Source of the DNA: Oscillospiraceae bacterium
Lineage (GTDB): Bacteria; Bacillota; Clostridia; UMGS1840; HGM11507
Direction: 5' to 3'
NCBI GenBank assembly: GCA_015068665.1
Contig: SVKB01000006.1
Coordinates: 1 to 64,000, forward strand
Length of the DNA stretch: 64,000 bases
This document shows positions 50,701 to 59,446 of the stretch, one piece after another. The notes under the pieces are model-generated. The model ran no database searches, was not told the origin of the DNA, and worked only from the letters and a program-made list of their open reading frames with translations. Position numbers and translations under genes: made by a program. Position 1 is the first letter of the stretch, and each line of letters opens with the position of its first letter.

Positions 50701-53700
50701 TCTTTTCTCTTGCAAGTGAGAACAGCTCGTCATCGGTATAGCCAAGCTCTGTTTTAACAAAGCTGTAATCAAGATTTGCCTTAACAAGACCTACAATAAA
50801 TTCCTTTACCGTCTTGCCTGCAATGTCGGAGGCTGTGCTGTAAACATAGGTTCCGTCACTTAGCTTGTTATACGGAATATTCTTAATAGCAAAATCAATA
50901 TAGTCGGTTTTACCGCCGTTTTGCTTAAAGTTGTCATATTCCTTGTCAAGCTCTGCTATAACGGCCTTCTTTATAAACTCTCTTAAGGTCTTACCCTCGA
51001 TATCAGAAAGCTCAAGTCCAGTTGCATTCTTGAATGCCTCATCATCCTCAAGCATCTTCTTTACAACCTTTTCAACCATTACAAGTGCATTGTCGTAATC
51101 GGTATCAAGAGCGTGATCTATGGTATCCTTTAAAAGTGCCTTAAGCTCTTTAACATCCTGCGGATCGGAGGACTGAGCCATTGTTCTGAAATAGCGAAGC
51201 ATTGAATCCTTTAAGGAATCGTTATCATCAAACATATCCTTAGCGGCATCAACTATGAATTTCTCCATATTTTCTTCGCCGATAATCTGTGAGAATCTTA
51301 CAAATAATTCCTGATTGTAGATTTCTCTGTTTTCACCAAGTATTCCTTTTTCAATAAGCTTATCAATAGCCTTATCGTCGTAATTTACCTTATCAAGAGC
51401 CTGATTGATAACCCATAAATGGTCTCTTGGTTCTTTTCCAAAGCCTTTGATATACTGAGTATACATAAGGTTCTTTGCAGAATCCAGTAGTCTTGTATCA
51501 TCCTCGTACCATACTTCAAACGGGAAGGATTCGGGAATGGAGCCCACATAAACATTTATTGCTAACTTTTTAGCTCTTAAATAAACATCGGTATCCTCGG
51601 TTACCTTAACATTTTCGTCAAACAGCTTCCAGCCGTTTTCAGTTTCGTACCACCAGTTATATTCAACCTGATGCTGATAATCCTCACCGGAGTATACATC
51701 GGAAACCGTATCATTCTTAACATAACCTGCCCAGCTGTCAGATTCAGAATCGTACATTATAGCCTTGGTGTCGGAAAGTGTTTTTTCATCAACCGAAGCT
51801 GCTGCCTTAACCTCTATTGTTTCAAAAGGTGCGGTTGCATTATATGCATAGAAATTAACCTTGAACTTCTCGGTTTCTTCAACCCATTTTGCATACAGGG
51901 TTATATCCTTTGTAACCTTGCTGTCAAAATCATATTCAAAGCCTGAAGTACATTCTTCTACTGTATACCAACCTGCAAATACGAAGCCGTCCTTTTCAGG
52001 TTTTGAAGGCTCACTTGCCTTTTCTTCATATTTAACAGTCTGTGAGGTTACATAAGTTCCGCCCATTGAGTTGAATGCTACAGTATATTCTTTCTTTTCA
52101 AACTGTGCATAGATTACAACATCAGATGTGATTTTATCGCCGTGGCTGTATGCTGTACCTGTGCCGTCTTCCTTTGTATTCCAGCCAGTGAAATCATAAC
52201 CGTTCTTGGTCGGAGCAGTTATATATGCTGAAATTACTCCGTTTACAGGAATATATGTTTCTGTTTGATGTCCGTCAACAACATAAGTTACCTTATAGGT
52301 TGTTGCACTCTTTTCCTGCCATACGCCATAGAAGATGATTGTTGCACCGTCATTTGCATTATCAGGTCTTGCAAATTTATATCCGGCAACAAAATCAGGT
52401 GTATCGGAGCCCTGGGTCAATGACCAGCCAAGGAACTCATAACCGTCTTTTTCGTAGCCTGATGCACCGGGCAATTCAAATTCTTCGGTAAATTTGATAC
52501 CTGTAAAGGTTTTTTCGTTATTTTTATCATCACCGAAGCTTAACTTATAGGTATATTCATTTTCCTTCCAGATAGCATACAGGGTAACAATCTGCCCCTC
52601 TGTCGCGCTGATGTTATACACACCGCCTGAGGTATAAGGGGTACCTGTTCCGTCAGCCTTGGTGTTCCAGTTAACAAATACATGTCCAACTCTTCCGAAG
52701 GTCTGAGCATTGTTGATTAAAATATCTTTTCCAACAACAGCCATTGCATCAGATGGCATTGTACCATAGATTGCATCACTGTTTTTATCGTATTTAATGG
52801 TGTAGTATTTATCGGCTGCAGTTTTCCATTCAGCATGTAATTCTGTGGTTTTGTTAACTGCTACATTATGTCCGTAGGTATTGCCTGTGGAAGGTTCATA
52901 CCAACGATAGAATACATAGCCCTCTTTTTCGGGAACATCCATATATTTGGAAATCCTGTCATCGTGCTGATATGTTTTCTTAGCAACTTCAACACCGTCA
53001 ACATAGAAGTTGATTACGTATGTTGCAATATCCCATTTAGCTTTAAGAGTGATATTTCCTGTAACAGGAGTATCAAAGCTATACTCTGAGCCGTTTAATG
53101 TCCAGTATTTGAATGTGTAGCCTGCTTTTGTTGGTGCAGTCGGAATGGTTGCCTTGCTGTTATAATCAACAACCTGACTTGCAACTAACGAACCGCCATC
53201 GGAATCAAAGGTTACAGTGTATTTATTGATTTCCCAGATTGCCTTAAGAACAATCGCGCCTGTAACAGGAGTATCAAAATCATATTTCACTCCGTCTAAT
53301 TCCCAATATTTAAAGGTATAACCCTCTTTTGTAGGATCAGCCGGTTTTACAACCTTGTTAAGATAGGTAATATTCTGATTTCCAACACCTGTACCACCAT
53401 CCGAATTAAAGGCAATGGTATAAACATTGATTTCCCATACCGCTTTAAGTGTTATATTACCTTTAACTAAAGTATTAAAGTTATACGGTACTCCGTTTAA
53501 AGTCCAGTATTTAAAGGTATACCCCGTTTTAGTCGGTTCTGTAGGTAAGGTTGCTTTGCTGTTATAATCAACAGTCTGGGTTGTAACATAAGAACCGCCG
53601 TCCGAATCAAAGGTTACAGTATACTGATTTATATTCCATTTAACATAGATTGTAACAGGACCTGTAATCGCCTGATTGAAATCAAATGGTGTGTTATAAC

Positions 53701-56700
53701 CTGCATCAGCATACCATCCGCCAAAGGTATAACCTGTAAGGGTCGGGTCTACAGGCTGTGTAATCATTTGACCGTCTATAACAGTCGCATTTTTATCAAC
53801 GCCCTCACCGCTAAAATCTTTATATACCACATTATGAACTGTTTTATTCGTCCATTCAGCCTTAACGGTAATATTTGATGTAATATCAACTTTATTTCCT
53901 TCAACTATCTGATTTGAGTTTCCGTCAAACCAACCCGCGAACTTTAATGAAACATCGCTGTTTGTAGGAGTTGGAAGAGCAGGATAGGTACTGTCATAGA
54001 TAACATCTATATAGCTTGGCGAAACTGCATTACCGCCGTTTGAATCAAAGGTAATTCTGTATGAATTTGCCTGCCATACAGCTTTAAGTGTTATCGGTCC
54101 TGTAACCAACGTATTAAAGTTGTATACCGAGCCGTTCAATGTCCAGTTAACAAAAGTATAACCTGTTTTAGTTGGATTAGCAGGTTTTACAACCTTATTG
54201 TTATGATCAATAGTCTGCGGTGCAACACTTGAGCCGCCATCAGAATCAAAGGTTATAGTATATTTATTGATTTCCCATACTGCTTTTAAGGTAATATCAC
54301 CTGTAATTAAAGTATTGAAATCATATTCCGTGCCATTTAATGACCAGTATTTAAATGTGTAACCTGTTTTGGTTGGATTGGTAGGTAATGTTGCTTTGGA
54401 ATTATAATCAACAGTTTGCGGTGCAACACTTGATCCGCCATCCGAATCAAAAGTTACTGTGTAGGTATTGATTTTCCATTTTGCCTTAAGGGTTATCGGA
54501 CCCGTAACAGGAGTATCAAAATTATATTCTGCGCCGTTTAATGTCCAATATTCAAATGTATAACCTGTTCTGGTTGGATTAACGGGCTTTACAACCTTAT
54601 TGTTATAAGCAATTTCCTGACCTGCAACAGCTGAGCCGCCGTCAGAATCGAAGGTTACATTGTATTTATTAATCTGCCATACCGCTTTAAGTGTGATATT
54701 GCCTGTAACTAAAGTATTAAAGTCGTACTCTATGCCGTTTAATGTCCACTTTATGAAAGAATAACCGGTCTTAGTCGGATTAGCAGGCTTAGTTGCCTTA
54801 CCGTTATAGTCAACAGTCTGAGGTGCAACAGCTGAACCGCCGTCCGAATCAAAGGCAACTGTATATTTATTTACATTCCACTTAACATAAATTGTAACAG
54901 GACCTGTGATTGCCTGATTGAAATCAAAGGCTGTTGTATAACCTGCATCCGCATACCAACCGCCGAAGGTGTGACCTGCAAGGGTTGGATTGGAAGGCTT
55001 AACTATTTTTTCACCGTCGATAACAGTTGCGTTCTTATCGCTGCCGGTACCGTTAAAATCTTTATAGATAACATTGTGAACTGCTTTGTTCGTCCATTTT
55101 GCTTTAACTGTGATATTTGATGTTATATCAACTAAGTTACCCTCAAAAATCTGATTATCGTTTGAGTCAAACCATCCTACAAAGTTAAGCGTAGAATCAC
55201 TGTTTGTCGGTGTTGGAAGTGCAGGATAAGCGGTATTGTAGGTAACATCTATATAGCTTGGTGTTACAGGATTACCGCCGTTTGAATCAAAGGTAATTCT
55301 ATATGTGTTTGCCTGCCACACAGCTTTAAGGGTAAATGCCTCGGTAACAGGGCTGTTAAAGCTATACGAGCTTGTTCCGTCCTTTGACCAGAATTTAAAG
55401 GTGTAGCCTGTTTTAGTTGGATTTACAGGCTTTGTTACCTTTGCATTGTAGTCAATCTCCTGACTTGCAACCGAGGTTCCTCCGTCAGAGTCAAAGGTTA
55501 CTGTGAATTTCTGGATTTCCCATTTAGCCTTAAGAGTTATATCACCTGTAACAGGAGTATCAAAATTATATTCCTGATTGTTTAACATCCAGTATTTGAA
55601 TATATAACCTGTTTTGGTTGGATCGGTAGGCTTGGTTGCTTTGGAGTTGTAAGCCACACTCTGACTTGCAACCGCAGATCCGCCATCCGAATCAAAGGTT
55701 ACTGTATAATTACCGCTTGTTGGTCTCCATACCGCAGTCAGAGTAAAGTTTGTCGAGTTGAAATTCAAAACTGTATTAAAGTTATATTCATTTGTTCCAT
55801 CCTTCGTCCAGTAAAGAAATTCATAACCGGGTCTTGTAGGATCGGCAGGCTTTATAACCTTTTTGCCGACAGCTACCTGCTGAGGTGCAACATAAGAACC
55901 GCCGAGTCCGGTGTCGAAGGTGATTACACGGGGGATGTTAGTGGCGCCACCGCCACCTCCTCCACCACCGCCGCCTCCGCCGCCACCGCCACCGCCGGTG
56001 GTGCCGGGATCAACTGCGTCAGTCTTAAAGGTTGCCGAGGTTAAAATATTTATACCGCTGAATACGGCTTCTGTTCTGTAATTATCAAAGTGAACATTGG
56101 AATTAATGTTCTTGACAACAACATTTTCACCAACGGTTGTGCCAATCAGCTTAACTGTTGCAGCACCTCTTACAAGAAGTCTTCCCTTAATGGATACATT
56201 TGTAAGGGTAACTGTTGTTAAATTGGCACCGTCACCGATAACCAGGTCGCCGTCAACAATAACATTTGAAAGGCTTATATTTTCATGTCTTATAAGTGTA
56301 CTGTCAGGACCGGTAGAGGAATAGGTACCTGCATTCACGAAATAGGTCTTGAAAATGTTATGCATAAACTGAGCAAATTCAGCTCTTGTAATATTGGCTT
56401 TCGGAGTAGCCTCGCTGTTCTGATTACCGTTTACATAGCCTTTTTTTGCAAGTATTGATAAATACTCACGAGCCCAGTCGCTTATATTTGCCTTATCGGT
56501 AAATTTATCAAGAGGAGTATAATCTGTGGAGGATAAAACCAAAGCTCTCGCAAGAACCGTAAAGGCTTCTTCTCTGGTGATGGTATCGTCCGGTCTCATA
56601 AGCCCGTTGCCCGAGCCTACGAAAACACCCATATGAACAGCCTTGGCGATATCGTTATAATACCACTTGGAGGCTGATACATCGGTAAAGCCCGAAATAT

Positions 56701-56950
56701 CTGTTTTGATATTTGCACCAAAGGCTCTTACAATGATTGCCGCCATTTCGGCTCTTGTAAGATTTGCCTCGGAATCAAGGCTTCCGTCTTCCCTTCCGTA
56801 AAGAATCTGATTTTTAACAGCAGCATTAAGTGCCGGAGTTGCCCAGTAGTCCTCACTTGGGTATGTGGCAGCAAATGTGCTTAAGCCAATGACTGAAGCT
56901 ATAATTGCCAGTATACAGACAACTGCAGCTGTTTTTAAAAAGCTTTTCAA
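47729..56950 (-). CDS. Giant SLH-anchored adhesin with InlB/Flg_new repeats
   Basis: The 3073-aa protein has a signal peptide (MKSFLKTAAVVCILAIIASV) and three SLH domains (residues ~30-205). A short beta-helix-like zone (HENISLSNVIVDGDLVIGDG) and a tract of 17 glycines (~320) follow. About 19 repeats of ~65-75 aa span about residues 341-1700. They carry VTFDSDGG, NPTKTGYTFKYW and ITLKAVW, typical of Listeria-Bacteroides/InlB B-repeats (Flg_new). Units 3-8 and 9-14 form a duplicated six-unit block. The remaining ~1370 residues are acidic and helical, with no family I recognise. It is exported and wall-bound, probably for adhesion. It lies 40 bp after the anchored-protein gene and is read from the promoter at 57836. 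Confidence 0.88.
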   Translation of the reverse strand: MKSFLKTAAVVCILAIIASVIGLSTFAATYPSEDYWATPALNAAVKNQILYGREDGSLDSEANLTRAEMAAIIVRAFGANIKTDISGFTDVSASKWYYNDIAKAVHMGVFVGSGNGLMRPDDTITREEAFTVLARALVLSSTDYTPLDKFTDKANISDWAREYLSILAKKGYVNGNQNSEATPKANITRAEFAQFMHNIFKTYFVNAGTYSSTGPDSTLIRHENISLSNVIVDGDLVIGDGANLTTVTLTNVSIKGRLLVRGAATVKLIGTTVGENVVVKNINSNVHFDNYRTEAVFSGINILTSATFKTDAVDPGTTGGGGGGGGGGGGGGGGGATNIPRVITFDTGLGGSYVAPQQVAVGKKVIKPADPTRPGYEFLYWTKDGTNEYNFNTVLNFNSTNFTLTAVWRPTSGNYTVTFDSDGGSAVASQSVAYNSKATKPTDPTKTGYIFKYWMLNNQEYNFDTPVTGDITLKAKWEIQKFTVTFDSDGGTSVASQEIDYNAKVTKPVNPTKTGYTFKFWSKDGTSSYSFNSPVTEAFTLKAVWQANTYRITFDSNGGNPVTPSYIDVTYNTAYPALPTPTNSDSTLNFVGWFDSNDNQIFEGNLVDITSNITVKAKWTNKAVHNVIYKDFNGTGSDKNATVIDGEKIVKPSNPTLAGHTFGGWYADAGYTTAFDFNQAITGPVTIYVKWNVNKYTVAFDSDGGSAVAPQTVDYNGKATKPANPTKTGYSFIKWTLNGIEYDFNTLVTGNITLKAVWQINKYNVTFDSDGGSAVAGQEIAYNNKVVKPVNPTRTGYTFEYWTLNGAEYNFDTPVTGPITLKAKWKINTYTVTFDSDGGSSVAPQTVDYNSKATLPTNPTKTGYTFKYWSLNGTEYDFNTLITGDITLKAVWEINKYTITFDSDGGSSVAPQTIDHNNKVVKPANPTKTGYTFVNWTLNGSVYNFNTLVTGPITLKAVWQANSYRITFDSNGGNAVSPSYIDVIYDSTYPALPTPTNSDVSLKFAGWFDGNSNQIVEGNKVDITSNITVKAEWTNKTVHNVVYKDFSGEGVDKNATVIDGQMITQPVDPTLTGYTFGGWYADAGYNTPFDFNQAITGPVTIYVKWNINQYTVTFDSDGGSYVTTQTVDYNSKATLPTEPTKTGYTFKYWTLNGVPYNFNTLVKGNITLKAVWEINVYTIAFNSDGGTGVGNQNITYLNKVVKPADPTKEGYTFKYWELDGVKYDFDTPVTGAIVLKAIWEINKYTVTFDSDGGSLVASQVVDYNSKATIPTAPTKAGYTFKYWTLNGSEYSFDTPVTGNITLKAKWDIATYVINFYVDGVEVAKKTYQHDDRISKYMDVPEKEGYVFYRWYEPSTGNTYGHNVAVNKTTELHAEWKTAADKYYTIKYDKNSDAIYGTMPSDAMAVVGKDILINNAQTFGRVGHVFVNWNTKADGTGTPYTSGGVYNISATEGQIVTLYAIWKENEYTYKLSFGDDKNNEKTFTGIKFTEEFELPGASGYEKDGYEFLGWSLTQGSDTPDFVAGYKFARPDNANDGATIIFYGVWQEKSATTYKVTYVVDGHQTETYIPVNGVISAYITAPTKNGYDFTGWNTKEDGTGTAYSHGDKITSDVVIYAQFEKKEYTVAFNSMGGTYVTSQTVKYEEKASEPSKPEKDGFVFAGWYTVEECTSGFEYDFDSKVTKDITLYAKWVEETEKFKVNFYAYNATAPFETIEVKAAASVDEKTLSDTKAIMYDSESDSWAGYVKNDTVSDVYSGEDYQHQVEYNWWYETENGWKLFDENVKVTEDTDVYLRAKKLAINVYVGSIPESFPFEVWYEDDTRLLDSAKNLMYTQYIKGFGKEPRDHLWVINQALDKVNYDDKAIDKLIEKGILGENREIYNQELFVRFSQIIGEENMEKFIVDAAKDMFDDNDSLKDSMLRYFRTMAQSSDPQDVKELKALLKDTIDHALDTDYDNALVMVEKVVKKMLEDDEAFKNATGLELSDIEGKTLREFIKKAVIAELDKEYDNFKQNGGKTDYIDFAIKNIPYNKLSDGTYVYSTASDIAGKTVKEFIVGLVKANLDYSFVKTELGYTDDELFSLAREKTVDVVLDRIISDEDFLDMVIDKEFKGTPLESYDHTKINTLQNTVDLIADVVKHELDSVTVGNVTDYDKFAGKLGYATKQAMLDDKKQQIKNAIVEELKKEEFFNELIAHTAFDGHDYDELKAKKPVDIFKLLAEEEIAAMTDEELAAKLSEVTGDSSITSVDAMVEYIKVKIKEKIITRLEDTSDSIFASVYDSLVGEAYNPALTTRQVVAKIAAKAEGDSSVETAVLNDDTAYQEAISKLTGTLVTVDQANGMGARAYVVKVTEVNLEKDEEFEKVYEEHKGQQYQDENQLNTALIADAREYATDEAKSALEDEANLKKEIKDYTGFEFNNIGSYDNTFDLVSDYVKKEFEERTFDQIVADFHYNNIDELLDDAKPYIIEDVISETKTNPTFRREEIERFINADITDPAKKITFTPLATGDADGDNLPDSSLEFISLYSSKVIATLDNTTLMTELNTLGYSIEKLFNDYGKDIVIEAIENPKNADEEALLDEVVSRISSKYDKYLDIPSNIRNDAIEFILDEIGERIDEPQIFEKVVEIASDVLGIGEIDETKLDLPAKDYVIDALMNVFETDTAKREKIITVAIDTVIANSNSDMLDELIDSVIDYLNSDVTVRDEFIDEIIETVYRDTLDRLVKEINKDKQFTVDKDSVFIAEGLKITIEKDYSYAEMIKKLPYSNLLFKVYPESKVKEIYDRSFGELISQIDQAILDAENGQTGYINCGINVKINPILDGYIPLYESLTELASEKLSDKLFYSDNKYLQEIIKELAVDKVLDGSPAMADDEYSGYNLKSFDDYYNIALKFMILADDMVLWYKENLLTEEKLETLVDGYEELALKYANLTNEFLNGDKDGNPGLANAVTNAVKTKFPEYYNKLVAKYEDSPLNKKYESSDYALFRRGVYEAYNEYDAVTDEIFDYKYLDKLFDKAERILVGEDVEYVDYIGTTHTGVDIYEVSIKGIKATFADINDDMYEFKIKDIIITVKRVVTGG
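53000..55900 (-). repeat. InlB/Flg_new repeat region with a 1242-bp higher-order duplication
   Basis: Within the giant gene, repeats that open with ITFDSNGG recur at about 55274 and 54032, exactly 1242 bp (414 codons) apart. Their neighbours (HNVIYKDF- and HNVVYKDF-type units) match in the same order. This marks a block duplication of six repeats rather than independent single-unit expansion. Confidence 0.75.
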
Positions 56951-56989
56951 ATTTCATCCTTCCTTTCTCTATGTCAACTTAAGAAATAA

Positions 56990-57760
56990 TCACATATATT
57001 CACTGATGTAGTGGGATTTTGTAACAATCTTTTTTTCCTCGTAGGCATCCCGTATCTGTTTTACCAGTTCGGTGCTCTGCCCTGCATTTTTAAGAACTGT
57101 CGTCAGCTCACTAAGAAGTGCGTTAACCTTTGAGTCACATTCCTTTTCCAGTGCGGCAAGCTTGGGAAAACCGATGGCAGCAAGCTCTTTTTTCTTTGCA
57201 GGCTTTTGCTCTTTGGTCACCGATACATATTCGTTTATTGCCCAAACCTCCAAAGCTCTTAACTGACTTGTGAAGGTTGCTTCCAGAACATAAACCTCAC
57301 CGATAATACGTGCAACCTCTTCATTCACCGGATTTTCCTGAGGCTTTTGTTGTTCTTCAGGCTTATCCGAAGGTTTATCGGCCGGTTTATCCGAAGGCTT
57401 ATTGGCCGGTTTATCCGAAGGCTTATCGGAGGTGGTGCCGCTTTCCTTATTTTGCTTTATTTCATCCATAGTGGTTTTACCTGTAATGATTTCAATTGCC
57501 TCATCTTTGGTGATATCTCCCTTATCAAGGGCTTCCTTTTCCATTTCATCAAGAGGCCTTATATTTTCAACACCCGCACTTTCAAGTGCTTCCTTTTGCT
57601 TATTGTCAAGCTCTTCCTTCTTTTGCTGAAGCTGTTCGGGAGTTTCGGTAACCCCTGAAAAGACAACCTTTATAAGATCCCTGCACAGCCATGCTCCTGC
57701 CAGAAGAGCAAAGATAAGAACAACCACGATGCAAAGGATTATTTTCTTTTTCTTACTCAT
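56990..57760 (-). CDS. Membrane-anchored extracytoplasmic protein with DKPSDKPA repeats
   Basis: The 256-aa protein has one N-terminal membrane helix (IILCIVVVLIFALLAGAWLC, residues 7-26). A coiled-coil region follows (PEQLQQKKEELDNKQKEALE), then a segment with DITKDEAIEIITGKT. A wall-spanning stalk of SDKPANKP/SDKPADKP repeats sits at about 115-140. The C-terminal helical domain (VYVLEATFTSQLRALEVWAI) comes last. It is the first gene of the surface operon, directly before the giant adhesin. It may assist export or assembly of that protein. No family is recognised. Confidence 0.7.
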   Translation of the reverse strand: MSKKKKIILCIVVVLIFALLAGAWLCRDLIKVVFSGVTETPEQLQQKKEELDNKQKEALESAGVENIRPLDEMEKEALDKGDITKDEAIEIITGKTTMDEIKQNKESGTTSDKPSDKPANKPSDKPADKPSDKPEEQQKPQENPVNEEVARIIGEVYVLEATFTSQLRALEVWAINEYVSVTKEQKPAKKKELAAIGFPKLAALEKECDSKVNALLSELTTVLKNAGQSTELVKQIRDAYEEKKIVTKSHYISEYM

Positions 57761-57835
57761 TTTTTTACCTCTGTTTTTATGTATTCAAATGCTGTTTTGA
57801 AGCCATTTATCCATGATATACAATAATACTATTTT

Positions 57836-57864
57836 ATTATAATATTTCCGCAGTCAAATGTCAA
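57836..57864 (-). promoter_or_regulatory. Promoter of the surface-protein operon
   Basis: On the minus strand TTGACA (57859-57864) and TATAAT (57836-57841) are 17 bp apart, a perfect consensus. It probably drives the anchored protein, the giant adhesin and the second SLH gene, about 11.7 kb in total. Confidence 0.88.
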
Positions 57865-57926
57865 GTAAAGATAGAGTTTTTTGGCGGTTTTTTAAAATAT
57901 TTTTTATCTTAAAAAACACAAAAATA

Positions 57927-57962
57927 GGATGTAAGTAAATTACTCGTAATTTACTTACATCC
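57927..57962. terminator. Perfect 17-bp inverted repeat between the 3D-domain gene and the surface operon
   Basis: The arms GGATGTAAGTAAATTAC (57927-57943) and its exact complement (57946-57962) have a 2-nt spacer. On the minus strand it lies 70 bp after the 3D-domain gene stop and is followed by TATTTTTGTG, a moderate T run. A further TTTACATCCACTTA at about 58012-58026 repeats part of the arm sequence. It can act as terminator or protein-binding site. Nothing else is seen in 57865-58030. Confidence 0.6.
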
Positions 57963-58032
57963 CTTCGTACTTTTAAGGGGATAGAAAAAAAATGTTTGGG
58001 ATAGACTTTTTTTACATCCACTTACTAAAAAG

Positions 58033-59040
58033 CTATTCTAAAATATATACCTTTACATTACGGACACCGAAGCTCAGACATTCATTCCTGGTATCCATAT
58101 ATAAATCTATACGGTTACCCTTGATTGAGCCGCCTGTATCACCTGCCACCGCGTAGCCGTAAGTATACCTTCCGTCAGCGGTTTCAATATAAAGCCTTGT
58201 GCCCAGAGGAATTACTCTCGGGTCAACCGCAACAACACCTCTCTGAGACTGAACGCCGGAGGCTGTTCTTCCCTTTAAGCAGTATGCAGTAGCCTTACAG
58301 TCAATTACCCTTTTGGCTCTTACCTCACCTCCACGGGAGGTCTGTACCGATGCAACCACACCGTATTCAACAATTTTTTCCTGAGGCTTTTTTGTAACCT
58401 TTTCGGAAATTGCCTCTTTTTCATATACCACGCCGTTATGCTTTAAAACACGGTAGGTAACGGCTTTCTCACCGTCAACGCCCGGTCTTGATACACGGGT
58501 GGTACCCTTATTAAGATTGTAGCTTGCCCTTTTTACGGTATCAAATGGAATCGCCTCACATTCGACAACCTCTTCGTATACCTTGGGAACAATTTCAATT
58601 TTAAGTCCATCGGTAACAGGAGTGTCTGAAGGGGTTACAAGCAAGCTGCCTTCATCCACCGAAACTCCTTCTTTTAAAAGAACCTCTGCAACCGTCGGCA
58701 AAACGGTGTGAACCTTTTTCTCTTCTCCGTTTACCGAAAGGGTAATTTCTCTGGCTCTTTTAATATCAATTTTTTTTACACTTCGTAAGTTAGCGTTTAA
58801 GTCTAAGGACAATTCATCGAATTCGCTAACATTGATTCCTGCCTCTTTAAAAGCATCCTCAACAGTCTTTGAATAAACAAATGCTTGTTTGACTTCACCG
58901 TCATCACTTATTGTAATCTCGTATCTTAGAAAAGTAAGCATAAGCGAAATGGCCGATACTGCAAGACATAGTGCAATACAGCCGGTTATTGAGGCCTTCA
59001 AAGAGAAACAGGACTTTAAAAATCCTATTATCTTTTTCAT
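58033..59040 (-). CDS. G5/3D-domain cell-wall protein (YabE/RpfB-like)
   Basis: A membrane segment (residues ~15-38) is followed by two DUF348 units (YSKTVEDAFKEAGINVSEFD, LPTVAEVLLKEGVSVDEGS). A G5 domain comes next (EVVECEAIPFDTVKRASYNLNKG...VTYRVLKHNGVVYEKEAISE). The C-terminal 3D domain contains CKATAYC, GVVAVDPRVIPLGTRLYIE, YAVAGDTGGSIKGNRIDLYM. The three aspartates suggest a lytic transglycosylase-like fold as in MltA/Sps. The full domain order matches YabE of Bacillus. It has its own consensus promoter and acts outside the membrane in wall remodelling. Confidence 0.9.
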   Translation of the reverse strand: MKKIIGFLKSCFSLKASITGCIALCLAVSAISLMLTFLRYEITISDDGEVKQAFVYSKTVEDAFKEAGINVSEFDELSLDLNANLRSVKKIDIKRAREITLSVNGEEKKVHTVLPTVAEVLLKEGVSVDEGSLLVTPSDTPVTDGLKIEIVPKVYEEVVECEAIPFDTVKRASYNLNKGTTRVSRPGVDGEKAVTYRVLKHNGVVYEKEAISEKVTKKPQEKIVEYGVVASVQTSRGGEVRAKRVIDCKATAYCLKGRTASGVQSQRGVVAVDPRVIPLGTRLYIETADGRYTYGYAVAGDTGGSIKGNRIDLYMDTRNECLSFGVRNVKVYILE

Positions 59041-59108
59041 ATTTCCTCCTCAGCCTGAAGCTTTTTTTCGTACCCCCAATATGGTTTTCAGGGGGACAAC
59101 GGATTTCT

Positions 59109-59137
59109 ATTATATAACAAAAAAACTTTTTTGTCAA
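59109..59137 (-). promoter_or_regulatory. Promoter of the 3D-domain gene
   Basis: On the minus strand TTGACA (59132-59137) and TATAAT (59109-59114) are 17 bp apart. A leader of about 65 nt precedes the GAGGAGG ribosome site. Confidence 0.87.
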
Positions 59138-59162
59138 GTTTTTTTATTTTCGGATTGAAATT

Positions 59163-59387
59163 TTATTGGTTTTCGGGGCTGTTATCCAGCCTGTATTCTA
59201 TTTGTATCTGCTTTATTATTTCTTCAAATACGGGTAGCTTAAGCAGTATTTCATTCCCGATTCTCTTACTGATACAATATTCTCCCTCCGAAAGGGTTAT
59301 TTCAATTTCATATATTTTATTTCTTATAAGCCATCTGTTCCCGGCTTCAATTTTCTTTTCAGGGCTTAAGCCGTTGTAATCTCTCAT
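59163..59387 (-). CDS. 74-aa soluble protein of unknown function
   Basis: The product begins MRDYNGLSPEKKIEAGNRWL and continues KIYEIEITLSEGEYCISKRI, with a helical end (FEEIIKQIQIEYRLD). AAGAGGT sits 5-6 nt before ATG. It follows rnc on the same strand after a GAAA-tetraloop hairpin. No domain is recognised. Confidence 0.65.
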   Translation of the reverse strand: MRDYNGLSPEKKIEAGNRWLIRNKIYEIEITLSEGEYCISKRIGNEILLKLPVFEEIIKQIQIEYRLDNSPENQ

Positions 59388-59403
59388 AATTTACCTCTTA
59401 TAA

Positions 59404-59426
59404 ACGGGCACCGTTTTCACGATGCC
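59404..59426 (-). terminator. GAAA-tetraloop hairpin after rnc
   Basis: On the minus strand a 9-bp stem GGGCATCGT/ACGGTGCCC (one T-G pair) closes a GAAA tetraloop, then GTTTATAAG. The T run is weak, so it may stabilise the rnc transcript end or only partly terminate. Confidence 0.5.
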
Positions 59427-59446
59427 CCTTTACTTATATTATACGA

